Shown: positions 12,520 to 24,088 of the stretch, one piece after another | Numbering within the stretch: the stretch's first letter is position 1 | How the letters are laid out: every line of letters starts with the position of its first letter | Source of the DNA: Ctena decussata | Lineage: Eukaryota > Mollusca > Bivalvia > Lucinida > Lucinidae | Direction: 5' to 3' | Length of the DNA stretch: 64,000 nucleotides | Assembly (NCBI GenBank): GCA_963989385.1 | Contig: OZ022512.1 | Location: forward strand, 28,293,899-28,357,898 | Position numbers and translations under genes: made by a program | Notes under the pieces: model-generated | What the model saw: only the letters and a program-made list of their open reading frames with translations | What the model was told of the DNA's origin: nothing | Databases searched by the model: none

Positions 12520-12908
12520 GTGTTGATTCACAGAGAGTAACAAGACTGTGAAATGTAAAATATTACCACAAAAAATTCTAGCACACTTCAACAAATTATT
12601 TCTGCCAAATGTATTCCATCCTTTTTCACAGCAACATTGTGAACCTTACTACTTCTACACTAAAGAAAACAAAATACATACTAGTGAATCTGTATGGGTA
12701 GTAAATGGATTTACCGACCAGCGGATTCTCAGTTTCACTTGGCTCATAAGTCACTTTAGTTTTTTTGCAAATTTTCTATTTCGGAGCATTTATTCAACTG
12801 AAAACTAGACTTTTCACACTATGAATGCACAACATAGTCAAACAGTACACTTTATTATATTACCTATATTTCAAAACAAGTAAAGAGAGAATAATGGGTA
12901 TTCATCTA

Positions 12909-12985
12909 TCCTCCATAACAGCATGTTGTGTGCCCTCATTAGAACAGGCAGTTCTAATAAGGAGCCACAACATGAATTGTACTGA
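12909..12985. mobile_element. Family C core, partial
   Basis: The hairpin 'catgttgtg.gccctcattagaac ... gttctaataaggagccacaacatg' is the centre of foldback family C. The outer TIRs are not recognisable. Confidence 0.55.
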
Positions 12986-13386
12986 TCAGCAAAATTAGCC
13001 TATACATGTACATTAATTCCAAGCCCTACACATAAACCCTTCATTTGAAGCAATTCATAATAGCAACATCATACTTTTTCAAGTTTGGCTGATCAAAGAA
13101 CCAAATAGCGAATGTATCCTTCACAGAAATCAAAGGGCTTGTCTTGAAACCATGTCCTTTATCTGCCACACTACAAAATATGGACTTACGGCCCTACCCT
13201 CAATTAGCTAGGTTGCAACATAATATATGAAGTCTACTTGTCTGTTTACATACATATAAACTAGCAATTACTTGTAGATCATTTTAACCTTAATCCACCT
13301 GATTTCTAACATAATGACCTCTTCTGCCATTGAAACTAGAATGGTCCAGTCTTTAACTGAGGTATTTTTACATGAAAGGAACTGAA
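12986..13386. other. No gene recognised
   Basis: AT-rich sequence with no repeat structure visible. Confidence 0.4.
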
Positions 13387-13454
13387 TGGCTAACAGTATA
13401 GACCCTGATCAGACTGCTCCTGAGGAGCAGTCTGATCAGGGTCAAAACTGTTTG
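13387..13454. mobile_element. Hairpin MITE family B
   Basis: 'gaccctgatcagactgctcc' pairs with 'ggagcagtctgatcagggtc' as a perfect 20-bp stem with a 2-nt loop, inside 'aacagt...actgttt' ends. Confidence 0.9.
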
Positions 13455-13925
13455 CAATCTGTCTCTACACCTCAAACAAGTTAAAGGTCATTTACCTGTA
13501 TAATTAATACACGTACATCAAACAATCACAGCGATCTTTGATAAAAATAGATTAACTATTGCACAAATGAAAAACACTGATTATCTAAACTTTAACTAAC
13601 ATCTACAACTATAGAACACTCAACCTCAATCAATGAAATGAATTCTCATAGCCTTTAAATGACAATTTGTAACTTATCATATGTGGAAACAGTGAAGAAT
13701 CAGTTCAGTCTGCACATCCGTGCTGTCTGATCATGATCATCCCTATCTGCTTTAACACCCGCATACCAAACAAATACAACTGAATATACCAGCAACCCCA
13801 TTTTTCATTTTAAGAACCATACTATTACAGCCAAAATATGTACTTAATATACAGCATATAAACGTTATACATGGACAACATTTATACCCTCATTAATTGG
13901 ACAGACTAGTCGGAGTTAACAGTGT

Positions 13926-14199
13926 TGGTTGGTTGGTTGATTTGATGCTTAACGTCCACGGTAAACAACTTAGGTCATGTCGGGACGGTCAGTTAACCTA
14001 ACCACACTATTCCTGGGCAGGCTTAGACCTCCTAAGCGGTTAACCAGTACTAAGTGCACATACTTTCGCCGGTAACTGACAACTGCCCTTCTTGAATCAG
14101 CGGAAGGAGAAACGAAAGTATGTGGCCAGACCGGGATTCGAACCCAGGACCTCTGACTTCTTACGAGTCAGGTGCCCTACTGATTGCGCTACCCGGCCC
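13926..14199 (-). mobile_element. tRNA-derived SINE with 13-bp TSD
   Basis: On the minus strand the element starts with a tRNA-like head: A-box-like 'tagcgcaatcag', an anticodon-arm-like 'ctgact...agtcag', and a perfect B box GGTTCGAATCC. Body and tail follow with 'aagcatcaaatc' and (aacc)n. The 13-bp direct repeat GAGTTAACAGTGT at 13913-13925 and 14200-14212 is the target duplication. It splits a family B hairpin remnant (left part ends at 13925; 'gtagaccctgac' resumes at 14211). The 3' (aacc)n tail suggests mobilisation by a LINE with a simple-repeat tail. Confidence 0.92.
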
Positions 14200-14348
14200 G
14201 AGTTAACAGTGTAGACCCTGACTGGTTTGATCAGGATCTTAACTGTTTGGCAATATTTCTCTTTTTGTTTAATTATGTTTCTCTTTTTGTTTAATTCAAC
14301 TGAACTTGATCAAATCCATGGCAGAAAAGTTCATGAGATAAAAAGCTC

Positions 14349-14559
14349 AGGGCCCAGTTGTTCAAAACTAACAACTTCATTAGTTAACCAGACATTAAAA
14401 TATTTCAAGCATTTTATACGTAAAAGCACAGTCATTTTTTGCTGAGAAAATTTTTTAGCAAAAAATAAAACCGCCATAGTTTTTGTGAGTACTGTAAGAC
14501 TTAATGAACTCCCGACTAACAACTTTGTTATGCCAACGATGCTTTGAACAACCAAGCCC
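14349..14559. mobile_element. MITE family D
   Basis: The left end 'gggcccagttgttcaaaac' and right end 'gctttgaacaaccaagccc' are inverted. A second inverted pair, 'ctaacaacttcattagtt' and 'gactaacaactttgtta', lies inside. A related copy is at 24541-24771. Confidence 0.7.
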
Positions 14560-14747
14560 ATATATCCAACGGCTAATTTTATAACCATATGAAATGACCA
14601 CTCTTGTAAGTGTAAGCTCCTCTATTTTTCACATGACAAATAAAGTACATATCACAGATTACAGATTTCAGTTATACTGGAAGATCTAAGTTGCATTTAA
14701 TTTTGAAGTATTGCTCAAGTAAGAATGTCAGTTTTCTCGTCTAGTAG

Positions 14748-15279
14748 TACTGTAAAACACTTATATTTGGCGGCAGCAAAATTTGGCGGTTTCAATAGAT
14801 TGACCTTTTGGCGGATTTTTATTTTGGCGGATTCGTGATTTCTGATGAAATAGTGTTTTCTGCTGACATCATATGGGCCACTTGAGTTTGAGGTTGAATA
14901 CAAAAATTACAATCATTTCGGTTATAATGTTAAATTTAGCCTAATAAAACTGTTTAAAGTAAATAGATTTCAGAGTTCCTCCTGATTAAATCAACTTGGC
15001 TTACATGTAGGTACTAATTTGTAAGGAATGTCTGATTAACATTTTCACACTCCGTTAAAATTTTTTCCCCCTTGTTGAATGCTTTGGTTTGTCTTTTGTT
15101 CTCATTTACATGATGTGTAGTGGCTTTGATAATATAGAAGAACAATAAATTATAGACTTTATGGTAGTTTTTTTCTTCACAATCAGTTTATATTGGCGGC
15201 ATTTTAATTTGGCGATTTTCTTCTTTTCCGCCAATATCGCCAAATTAAAGTGACCGCCAAATATAAGTGTTTTACAGTA
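14748..15279. mobile_element. MITE with perfect 26-bp TIRs and TTTGGCGG phrases
   Basis: TACTGTAAAACACTTATATT plus TGGCGG recurs exactly inverted at the right end. Within and next to the TIRs the 8-mer TTTGGCGG (or its complement) recurs about seven times, clustered at both ends. TA duplication at the borders is plausible. There is no transposase. Confidence 0.88.
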
Positions 15280-15443
15280 GTATTCTCAATTGGAAATGTT
15301 ACATCACAGAAATTTCATGTATGTGTGTAGCCTGAAAACACTTGGTGAAATTACAACCAGTGCAGACCCTGATCAGACTACTCATGATGGAATCTTATTT
15401 TGGTCTACACTGATTGCCTTGGCATTTTTGTCAGAACATAATA

Positions 15444-15678
15444 TGGGCTGCGACACAATAAAACCAACAAAGTGGCATGTGTGCCCAACGAAGTCATCAG
15501 CCTGGGTATCTGCTCAATCTGGTCAGACTCTTTGCTATGCACTTAAAGAGCAGCTACGATTATAAGCTAGCTTCATGCAGACAGCAAAGACTCTGATCAG
15601 ACTGGGTGCATGCCCAGGGTGATCTGAGTCTTGCTGGAGGCACATGCCACTTTGTTGGTTTAGTTGTGTCGCGGTTCA
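15444..15678. mobile_element. Foldback MITE family A
   Basis: Ends 'tgggctgcgacacaat' and 'ttgtgtcgcggttca'. The internal 'ccaacaaagtggcatgtg' and 'cagactgggtgcatgcccag' arms match the family. Confidence 0.88.
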
Positions 15679-16011
15679 TATCCTAATTTTCAGAACATTT
15701 ACTGTGTATTCCTACAAGGGCATAGCTACGTATACGGCAAATACGCAAGTGCGTATTGAAATTTTGTCAAATTGACAAAATTTCAAAACGCACCTGCAAA
15801 TTTGCATGCTGAAAATTTATAAATTGGACAAGATTTCAATACCAATTACCAAAGTGGCTGAAATACTAGCTTTCCCTTCCAGAAGTAGAGAATAAAACAT
15901 GGTTGTGCGTATTATGAAATTGCCCCTAGTTACGCCCCTGTCCTATGTTATAAAAACAATCTGAAAGAGACATAGCACATTTCAACATGGAATAAATATT
16001 CCATGGAAGAG

Positions 16012-16216
16012 CATTGATTGATTGATTTGATGCTTAACGTCCACTGTAAACAGCTACGGTCATATATGGACTGTCAGTTAACCTAACCATACTATTCCTG
16101 GGCAGGCTTAGACCTCCTAAGCGGTTAACCAGTACTAAGTGCTCATACTTTCGCCAGTAACTGACAACTGACCTTCTTAAATCAGCGGAAGGAGAAACGA
16201 AAGTATGTGGCCGGAG
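16012..16216 (-). mobile_element. tRNA-derived SINE, head truncated
   Basis: Same family as 13926-14199 (body 'cgaaagtatgtggccgg', 'taaccggttaagcgg'-type blocks, tail of gatt repeats). The tRNA-like head is missing, as expected for 5' truncation on insertion. Confidence 0.85.
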
Positions 16217-16289
16217 ACTTGATCATTGAAGCTCCAGCTAAGGTGGATTTTTAGGATAATTCTGAGGTTTTTTTTTCATTTCTCAACAA

Positions 16290-16360
16290 GAACCTATGTT
16301 GTGACCCCTCATTAGAACCATCATGGCCAGACCATTCTAATAGGGTCAAAAATATGTTTT
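16290..16360. mobile_element. Family C core, partial
   Basis: 'ctatgttgtgacccctcatt' with an imperfect inverted partner 'ctaatagggtcaaaaatatg'. The outer TIRs are decayed. Confidence 0.6.
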
Positions 16361-16689
16361 TTGTGCACTTAAATGAAAAATTTTCCCTAAATGATCCCCA
16401 TTATCCCTTCTCATAAGACTGACGCGCTGATCATGTTCAAAATTGGAAGAGGCCAAAACAAATTAGAATAAGGAGGATCATATACTTCATGAAAATTTCA
16501 CACTTTTAAGACATAGTTCACCACCAAGTCAATAAGTACAATTCATGTACACATCTTACATAAAACAAATTATACATATAATAAGTTCAATTTTGACTAT
16601 TCTACAATCAACTGATTCAATTCGACTTTTCTACAATCAACTAGGGTCAAGTCGGGTAACTTCGGACAGTGGGTAAAATCAGACAACCA

Positions 16690-16759
16690 TTGCAAACAGT
16701 GAAAATCCAGATGAGACGGCTCATGATGAGCCGTCTCATCTGGATTTTCACTGTCTGCC
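16690..16759. mobile_element. Hairpin MITE family B
   Basis: 'gatgagacggctcat' and 'atgagccgtctcatc' stem inside 'gcaaacagtgaaaatcc' / 'ggattttcactgtctgc'. Confidence 0.9.
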
Positions 16760-16904
16760 CAGTAAATTTTGTTTAAATTCCAAACAACTGACATATAAAG
16801 GAAACAATGTCACTGTCCGAATTTACCCTAAGTATAATGCCAAAATATCACAAAAATTTGCAGAGACAACAGAAGTAGTAAGCAACACTAATCACAAAAG
16901 CTTG

Positions 16905-17318
16905 AAGTTCTAGTCTAGAACATTTCTAAATGTTATCAAAGTTCTATTCTAGAAACATTTCTAAATGTTATCAAAGTTCTATTCTAGAAACATTTCTAAA
17001 TGTTATCAAAGTTCTAGTCTAGAAACATTTCTAAATGTTATCAAAGTTCTATTCTAGAAACATTTCTAAATGTTATCAAAGTTCTATTCTAGAAACATTT
17101 CTAAATGTTATCAAAGTTCTATTCTAGAAACATTTCTAAATGTTATCAAAGTTCTATTCTAGAAACATTTCTAAATGTTATCAAAGTTCTATTCTAGAAA
17201 CATTTCTAAATGTTATCAAAGTTCTATTCTAGAAACATTTCTAAATGTTATCAAAGTTCTATTCTAGAAACATTTCTAAATGTTATCAAAGTTCTATTCT
17301 AGAAACATTTCTAAATTC
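16905..17318. repeat. 35-bp minisatellite, about 11 copies
   Basis: A unit containing 'tctagaaacatttctaaatg' then 'ttatcaaagttctat' repeats with a strict 35-bp period (for example 16956, 16991, 17026). Copies differ by only one or two bases, so the array expanded recently. It has no spacer diversity and so is not CRISPR-like. Confidence 0.95.
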
Positions 17319-17339
17319 TATCATCCAAAGAAACACACT

Positions 17340-17600
17340 CAATAGTCACATTTTAATGCATGGGTACACCCCATATTTTCCCGCCATTTTTACAAAGAGA
17401 AATGATTTTGGCAACTTCCTGTTTACTTCCCTGGACAAGGTAGCCCTTTCATAATGGGGTCTACTCTTCGAAAAAAGAATTTGCATTAGGTAGCAAATTC
17501 TTTTTTTTTAAAAAGTTAACCATCATTGGGAAGGGAGACAAAAATGAAAATGGCAGAGTTACATCCCCTGAATGTGTATCCAATCACTTCTGTATAATAT
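17340..17600. mobile_element. Foldback MITE family E
   Basis: Left arm 'gggtacacc ... ccgccatttttac ... aagtagccct..aatggggtctactctt', hairpin centre 'aaagaatttgc...gcaaattcttt', right arm 'atgaaaatggcagagtta'. Other copies are at 21415, 23675, 33745, 35498, 54930 and 61450. Confidence 0.75.
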
Positions 17601-17769
17601 TCATGCATTCTGAAATACTACAAAACAGCGGAAAAATTATTATAATAAGCTTATGTACTGGGAGATTTAAACTATAAATCTACTATTTTTTATCATGATC
17701 TTTTCAACCTTTGGATCTGGACATGAGCACTTTAGGAGTCAAGGCATTTCAACGAGGGGCTGCATCATA

Positions 17770-17998
17770 TTTTTATTAATATAAATGCTCTAATGTGCTT
17801 AAGTACTGGGACTCCTAAACTCATTATTTTTCTATTTGTCCCAAATGGAAAATTAATGGTTTCTAGGTGTCCCAATATTAAAGCACACAAAGCCTAATGC
17901 GCCTATGTAATGGGACACCTAAAACCATTCATTTTCCATTTGTCCCAAATGGAAAATTATTGGTTTTTAGGTGCCCCAATATTAAAGCACATTAAGGT
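17770..17998. mobile_element. Nested inverted-repeat element
   Basis: 'ccaaatggaaaattaatggt' blocks appear twice directly and twice inverted, together with 'aggtgtcccaatattaaagc'. Probably a MITE with an internal duplication. Confidence 0.65.
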
Positions 17999-18728
17999 AA
18001 GCACATCACAGAATTAACATTAGAAAACCTCTTTACCTCATGCTCAGATATATGACGGAATTTATTCAGTGCAGACCAGCTACTTCGTAAATTATCTATC
18101 AATATGCAGCACAGTAAACACTTACATATAACCTCGTGTATCACTCAATCAGAGCAAAGAAAACTATAAATCTAAATGTTCATCCCCTCTAGCTCTCTGG
18201 TAATATCTTCCTCACCCCTTTTTATTATTCCAGAGTTTTATTTCGCTTGAACAATCCTGTCAGATATTCAGACTGTTTATTCAGTTCAGGAAGTAATGGA
18301 TGCAATCAGAGCAAAAAGGCCAATGCTCCAGTTATATTTAGAATGGAGTTAATACATCTGATATCTACTCTGACCCCTTTTAATTTTTTTTGTATAATTC
18401 ATATATAATACTGATTAACAAATGCTATCTACCATTTTTCCTGAATTTAAATATAGCTAACTTCCCACTTCTATGACTAGGAAATTAAAATTGTGAATTA
18501 CTGCCCCTTATTTACTTAAAAAATAAAAGCTAAATAATTAAAACATTTTCTTTATTAGCCCCAAGCTTCAAAAACAAGATGAACATCCAGACATCTATTC
18601 ATTATGACCTAATTACTCTCTTTTTACTGACACAGTCAAGTGTTAGCCTGTGATTTAAATTACAGCATTTTTTTTTTCTTCATTTATACAGTACATTTGC
18701 CTCTGAACATTCTGATGGAAATACCTGA
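17999..18728. other. No gene recognised
   Basis: AT-rich sequence with no exon or repeat structure that I can defend. Confidence 0.4.
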
Positions 18729-18795
18729 ACAAACAGTGCAGATCCCGATCAGACTGCTCCAAGGAGCAGTCTGATCAGGGTCTGCACTGTTTGTT
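18729..18795. mobile_element. Hairpin MITE family B
   Basis: 'gatcagactgctcc' and 'ggagcagtctgatc' with outer 'aaacagtgcagatccc' / 'gggtctgcactgttt'. The whole 65 bp is one stem. Confidence 0.92.
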
Positions 18796-19383
18796 ACCTT
18801 GGTACAATACACCCCTGATAAGACATATGGAGTTGTCCAAATTCTAGGAAGGATGAGTCAATTACAGAAATAGCACATTCATAAAGGGGAGACAAATGTT
18901 ATGTACTGACATTAACAGAGACATGTATACAAGTCAAAAGAATTCTGAGTTATGTCATGTGCCATTAACATCAACCCAGAGCAACCCATACAGACAGACC
19001 AGTGTTTTCTGCAACTTTAAAGTACTTTTGTTCAACAGTGCTACAATGAGCCAATGGCTTAGGGTTGAGATTGCTCTACTTTTCTTGTTCCTCCACAAAA
19101 ATTGTATGCTGAGGGAGTTCCACAAGCTCCCGTAATAATACAAATATTATAAATTTTGTAGAAAAATAAAAGAAATCACAAGTTTCATTTAAAAATATTT
19201 TGTTTTCACTCGAAGGAAAAACAACACATTTCATCTCACAATTTTGACGTATCACCAGCTGTCTCAGCGCATAAAAATAGCACATGCTAACAGACTGTAT
19301 GAAGGCACAGTCTGATCAGAGTCTTTGCTGATGGCACATGGCATAAGGCAGATTTTCCCATAATGCATTTCATATGATGATAC

Positions 19384-19585
19384 AGAGCTCTAGATAAGAG
19401 GGAGTATTTGGTAATAATTGAGGGATAATTTGTCTTATTCGTCATTGAAACCATATGATGTAACCCCTCATCTGAACCGTCTGAATGAGACGGTTCAGAT
19501 GAGGGGTCACAACGTATGTTTTTATGCAGAATTAACAAAAATTATCCCGAAATATCACCAAATACTCTCGCTATATAGAGCTCTG
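19384..19585. mobile_element. Foldback MITE family C
   Basis: TIR CAGAGCTCTAGATAAGAGGG with an inverted right end. The centre is 'cccctcatctgaaccgtct' and its complement. The whole about 200-bp element is one imperfect hairpin. Confidence 0.9.
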
Positions 19586-19908
19586 TATATATATAAAGAT
19601 CACTTAATGGCCAAATATCCTGTTGGCTACATAATAACAGTTTAACAATTGAGATAAATAATAAATATAGTACATCGTAATGCTTTAAGCAAAATAGTTA
19701 TCTTATATTTACAATATACACAAATAATATTTTTGTCGTAACAATTTACTGTAAATCCCTGTAGTTTTTCACAGTGTTCAGATAGTTCATGCTTTTTAGT
19801 GAATAAAACACCCATTTTTTTTAAGCACATAATATTCATACAGAACTCCAGTCCATTTTTTGACTTGACACTGGTTCTTGGATAGTTTTCCCTGATTTTC
19901 CATTGAAA

Positions 19909-19976
19909 TCTATGTTATGACCCCTCATTAGAACAGCCTCACCATGGTGAGGCTGTTCTAATGAGCGGTCAAAATA
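19909..19976. mobile_element. Family C core, strong hairpin
   Basis: 'cattagaacagcctcaccat' pairs with 'atggtgaggctgttctaatg' perfectly. Only the centre of the element is preserved. Confidence 0.75.
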
Positions 19977-20228
19977 TAGCTGTTTATGAAGAACTAACAA
20001 AAGTTATCTAAAAACCATCAATCAGAATGCACCCTTATTTGGACCCTAAAAGCAGCTTCATAAATGCACAGAAAGCCAAGAAAGGGTTCTAGATGTATGC
20101 AATAACAGCCTTAGAATATGCACAGTCTGATCATAGCATTTGCTAATCACATCTAAAGTTTGTGAGATATTTGATAATCTTTGCAGAGAAAAATGTACAA
20201 TAAAATATCTATTCTAGCATTAATGACT

Positions 20229-20734
20229 TGAGCCGCGACACGACAAAAACAACAAAGTGGTGTGTGCGCCCAGCAGACTCAGTCTGGGCATCCGCCTAGA
20301 GTCTTCCCTTTCTGCATGGAGCTGCAGTGTTCTCCCCAGAAATTTCAGAAGGCATGTCGCTTTTAGCACAAAAATCAGATTTTGACTTGTTGATCAATTT
20401 TGAAAATCCTTAATGTAGCAATGTTTTTGTCAATACTAGCCTAAATTTACATTATAAATAGTTTAATGATGATCCTTAATGCATTTAAAACAACATTACT
20501 GTCTGAAAAATGAAAATAATAGCACTTTAATAAATTTTCATTGAAAATTAAGGCATGTTGCAAAGGTAATTTGAAGAGGAAGGCATGTTGCAAGCGACAT
20601 GCCTTAATGGCTAGCTTAGTCCCTTAGCTACCCGCAAAGTTAAGACTCAGATAACTCTTGGCAGATGACAAGGCTGATCTGAGTCTTCACCTGGCACACA
20701 TGCCACTTTGTTGGATTTGTCGTGTCACGGCTCA
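20229..20734. mobile_element. Family A MITE interrupted by another insertion
   Basis: The family A ends (TGAGCCGCGACACGACAAAA and its inverse) are 506 bp apart rather than about 238. About 290 bp at 20330-20617, bounded by 'aaggcatgtcgc' and 'gcgacatgcctt', are unrelated. This is a second foldback element nested in the first. Confidence 0.85.
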
Positions 20735-20803
20735 TCTAATGATTGTCTTGAAGATAAGATTGTTCTGCTGAGGTTTCAGCAATCACACAACTCCTATGAT
20801 ATT

Positions 20804-21006
20804 TCAGAGCTTTAGATAAGAGGGAGTATTTAGTGATGATAAGGGACAATTTTTGTTAATTATGCATAAAAACATATGTTGTGACCCCTCTTCTGAACTG
20901 TCTCGACGAGACGGTTCAGATGAGGGGTCACAACATATGGTTTCAATGAGAATTTAAAAAATTATTCCTCAATTATCATCAAATACCCTTCTTATCTACA
21001 GCTCTT
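20804..21006. mobile_element. Foldback MITE family C
   Basis: CAGAGCTTTAGATAAGAGGG end with an inverted partner. The centre pairs 'cctcttctgaactgtctcg' with 'cgagacggttcagatgagg'. Confidence 0.88.
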
Positions 21007-21414
21007 AATTACTTACATTCTGATACAAAGCCCTTACTTTGTATTTGTTAACCTATGGAATTTAATAACCCTTGACAGCAATTTGAAGAAACCTTTGTGT
21101 TTGTGAAAATGACCTTCATATTCTCAGGCTGGTGACAACCAGCTGTCAGCAGCCATATCCCATTCCAATTTCGACTTTTAGTTTACACGTATTTTAAAGA
21201 ATATAAATCTGATAAATAACTAGCAGGAATAAGCTAAAAATTTCCAATAGAACATTTTGAGCTGGAAAAATCCTTCCAATGAGGCCAACAACTTTTTATC
21301 AATTAATGCCATAAAAACTTGTTCCAAATGCAAACAATATTTCCAATTGCACATGAACTAGCACCTCAGGTTTCTTAAGATACACGATTATGTGCACTCC
21401 AACATTTTAACCAC

Positions 21415-21780
21415 GGGAGCACTTTTGAAACTTCTTGTTTGCTTGTCTGGATGAAGACGCCCATCTAAAATGAGGTCAACTCTTAAAGGTAAGAATGTCA
21501 GAGCTCTAGATAAGAGGGAGTATTTGGTGATAATTAGGGATAATTTTGGTTAATTCTGCTTAAAAACATATGTTGTGACCCCTCATCTGAACCGTCTCGA
21601 TGAGACGGTTCAGATGAGTGGTCACAACATATGGTTTCAATGAGAAATAAAAATTACTATCCCTAAATTATCCTCAAATACCCCTCTTATCTAGAGCTCT
21701 GGAATGTTCTTTCTTTTAAGAGTTGGTCCATACTGAGAAAAGAGGCAAAACTGAAAAAATGGCAGAGTTGCTTCCCCTGA
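21415..21780. mobile_element. Family E MITE split by a family C insertion
   Basis: The left part 'gtctggatgaagacgcc...gaggtcaactcttaaagg' and right part 'tcttttaagagttgg...atggcagagttgcttcccc' form a family E foldback. It is separated by the element at 21499-21701, so family E is the older insertion here. Confidence 0.75.
21499..21701. mobile_element. Family C MITE with 6-bp TSD
   Basis: Exact ends CAGAGCTCTAGATAAGAGGG and its inverse, with GAATGT directly repeated at 21493-21498 and 21702-21707. The insertion lies inside a family E element and defines the family C boundaries. Confidence 0.92.
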
Positions 21781-21949
21781 AGATGTCTATTCACTGTGAC
21801 GATATAGTAGATATAAAATAAAGTCCAATGTTTATCTAAAAGCTCCTTATCATCCACAGAGATCTGTACATCTATAATTATTCAAGACAAGATTCTCCCT
21901 TCAAAAACAATTCCAAGCATCTAGATCTGTCTCACAAGACAGAACTATA

Positions 21950-22355
21950 CACCTGGAAAAAAGTTATGCACCCCCAATTATTGCTGAAGAAGTTTAAACT
22001 GGCAGTATTCCAAACCATTTCTTTCAGTAATTATTAAGCCTTGATATAGTGCTTCTTGTTATCCTAGCAGATGGACAATATACAGAAGTAAATAAGTCAA
22101 AAATTTTAATTGAAAGGGTGCCCTATATATGAGTGCGAGAGTGTCAAGCAAATAGGACTGTCTTGCTTTTCCAGAAAAAAAGTAAAAAGTATCAGCATTT
22201 TGACAAATGATGGCCCCAAATTCAGTCAGAACATGCTAGATGTTCCAATCTTTGAATCTCATTCAAACTCAATTTTAACATCTGGTTTTTCTTTCTATGA
22301 TGTGCGATGGAAACAAATGAATGTTTACTGGGGGTGCTTAACTTTTTTCCAGGTC
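21950..22355. mobile_element. Tc1/mariner-type MITE
   Basis: TIR 'acctggaaaaaagtta' followed by 'gcaccccca', inverted at the right end and flanked by TA on each side (21948-21949, 22356-22357). An internal 87-codon frame has no transposase motif. Confidence 0.75.
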
Positions 22356-22361
22356 TATATA

Positions 22362-22638
22362 TTGACTGATTGATTGATTTGTTGCTTACAGTTCACGGTA
22401 AACAGCTATGGTCATGTCGGGACGGTCAGTTAACCTAACCACACTATTCCTGGGCAGGCTTAGACCTCCTAAGCGGTTAACCAGTTCTAAGTGCACGTAC
22501 TTTCGCCAGTAACTGACAACTGCCCTTCTTGAATCAGCGGAAGGAGAAACGAAAGTATGTGGCCAGACCGGGTTTTGAACCCAGGACCTCAGACTTTTGA
22601 GTCAGGTGCCCTACTGATTGCGCTACGAGGCCCGGCCC
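22362..22638 (-). mobile_element. tRNA-derived SINE
   Basis: Full-length member of the 13926-14199 family with a tRNA-like head (B box slightly mutated to GGTTCAAAACC). The gatt-rich tail begins next to the element ending at 22355. Confidence 0.88.
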
Positions 22639-23231
22639 AGCTGTATACATACCCGGAATTATTTTGGAAGAGATAAAACCCTTTTACAGCTGAATTCCAC
22701 AAGACTGATTTACATATAAAATGCACTAATTTTGGGAAGGGTATTCACTGTCTAATAACTGAATAAATACTGTTTTTCTCCTCACTGGACTGGTCTTAAC
22801 AAACTATCACACTTTTCATCTTCACCAAACTATCAGAACACTGTGTATAAGGCCTATGTTCCTCACTTCTGAACGCCATATACTGTCATTTCTATTCAAA
22901 TGCTGCTTTCTTAACTGATCCTGAAATGAAAATTGGGAAAACATAACATGCATAATTAAGCAAAAAGCTGTGTGTCTTTTAAACACATTAATCCTTTTTT
23001 CACAATGTATTACAAATGTATCAAGTCCTACTGCCTATACGTTTGACTGTATTTAAGTCAAGTAATATCCCAAACACACATATTTAATCTTTTCAGCCTC
23101 TTTCCAGCTTGCACAGTATTGTTTCACAGGACAAAGGATTCTGTCGAAAACCAAAGTTAGAAGAGTTCACAATATGTAAATAATTTAAAGAATCTTAAAT
23201 ATTTATGACAAATAAAGAAAAGACATACATT
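22639..23231. other. No gene recognised
   Basis: AT-rich sequence without repeats or exons that I can support. Confidence 0.4.
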
Positions 23232-23466
23232 TGAGACGCGAAACTACAAAACCAACAAAGAGGCATGTGCGCCACACGAAGACTCAGATCAGCCTGGGCA
23301 TTTGCCCAGTCTGATCTGAGTCTTTGCTGTTGGCATGGAGTTAGCTTTGACCCGTAGCTTTTTAAGTACAGAGCCAAGACTTTGGTCCGACTGGGCAGAT
23401 GCCCAGGCTGATCTGAGTCCGTGTGGCGCACATGCCACTTAGTTGGTTCTGTCGTGTCACTGCCCA
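23232..23466. mobile_element. Foldback MITE family A
   Basis: Ends 'tgagacgcgaaactac' and 'gtcgtgtcactgccca', with internal 'cagcctgggcatttgcccag' and 'agatgcccaggctgatctga' arms. Confidence 0.87.
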
Positions 23467-23674
23467 TTCATATTGTATTTGTAGTTAGGTGCATTATATT
23501 TCTGCTGGTTGAAATAGTGACACGATGGCATCAAATAAAACCGAGAAGAAACTTTATAATTCTTGGCTATGAACAACATAACACTACAAAGGTGAACAGA
23601 AGCAACTTCTACATGCATTTCATATAACTGTTGATAATTTTCATTTCCCCTCGTAGCCTGAGCTGTTTCATGAA

Positions 23675-23905
23675 AAGATAGGCTTCAATGAATGGGTACA
23701 CCTCTCAATTTTTTTACCACTTTTATAACAAAACCCAACTTTTGCTTTTCTATAAAGGGCAGCCCTTCCAAAATGGGATCCAACAGGGGAGAATTTGCTC
23801 CTTGACAAGCATACTTGTGCCTTTAAAGTTGACCCCTACTGAGCCAGCAGGCAAAAATGAAAATGGCAGAGTCACTTCCCCAGAAAGGGTACACATTCAC
23901 CTTCG
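23675..23905. mobile_element. Foldback MITE family E
   Basis: 'aatgggtacacc' to 'gggtacacattcacc', with 'gcccttccaaaatgggatc', 'gagaatttgctcc' and 'aatgaaaatggcagagtcac' in family order. Confidence 0.7.
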
Positions 23906-24088
23906 AGTGAAGCAGTGCAAGACACAACCTAGAAAGATGCAAGCCTGCAAGAAAGTCTTAGATTTTCCAGAAGTTTGCCTTTATTGGGGCTAGAGCTCTA
24001 AGTGTTTCTGTATTACTAACACTGAAACTTCTCCCTCCCTCAGCTCAATGCTGGGAGATGTTTATTTATCAACAAAGAACCTCCCCCT

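Noticed and set aside
13387..13454. Rho-independent terminator or riboswitch
   Set aside because: The same hairpin is dispersed many times in a eukaryotic genome and is better explained as a MITE.
14125..14199. Functional tRNA gene
   Set aside because: The acceptor stem pairs poorly, and the sequence is the head of a dispersed SINE with a target duplication.
16905..17318. CRISPR-like array
   Set aside because: Units are contiguous with no unique spacers, and the window is eukaryotic.
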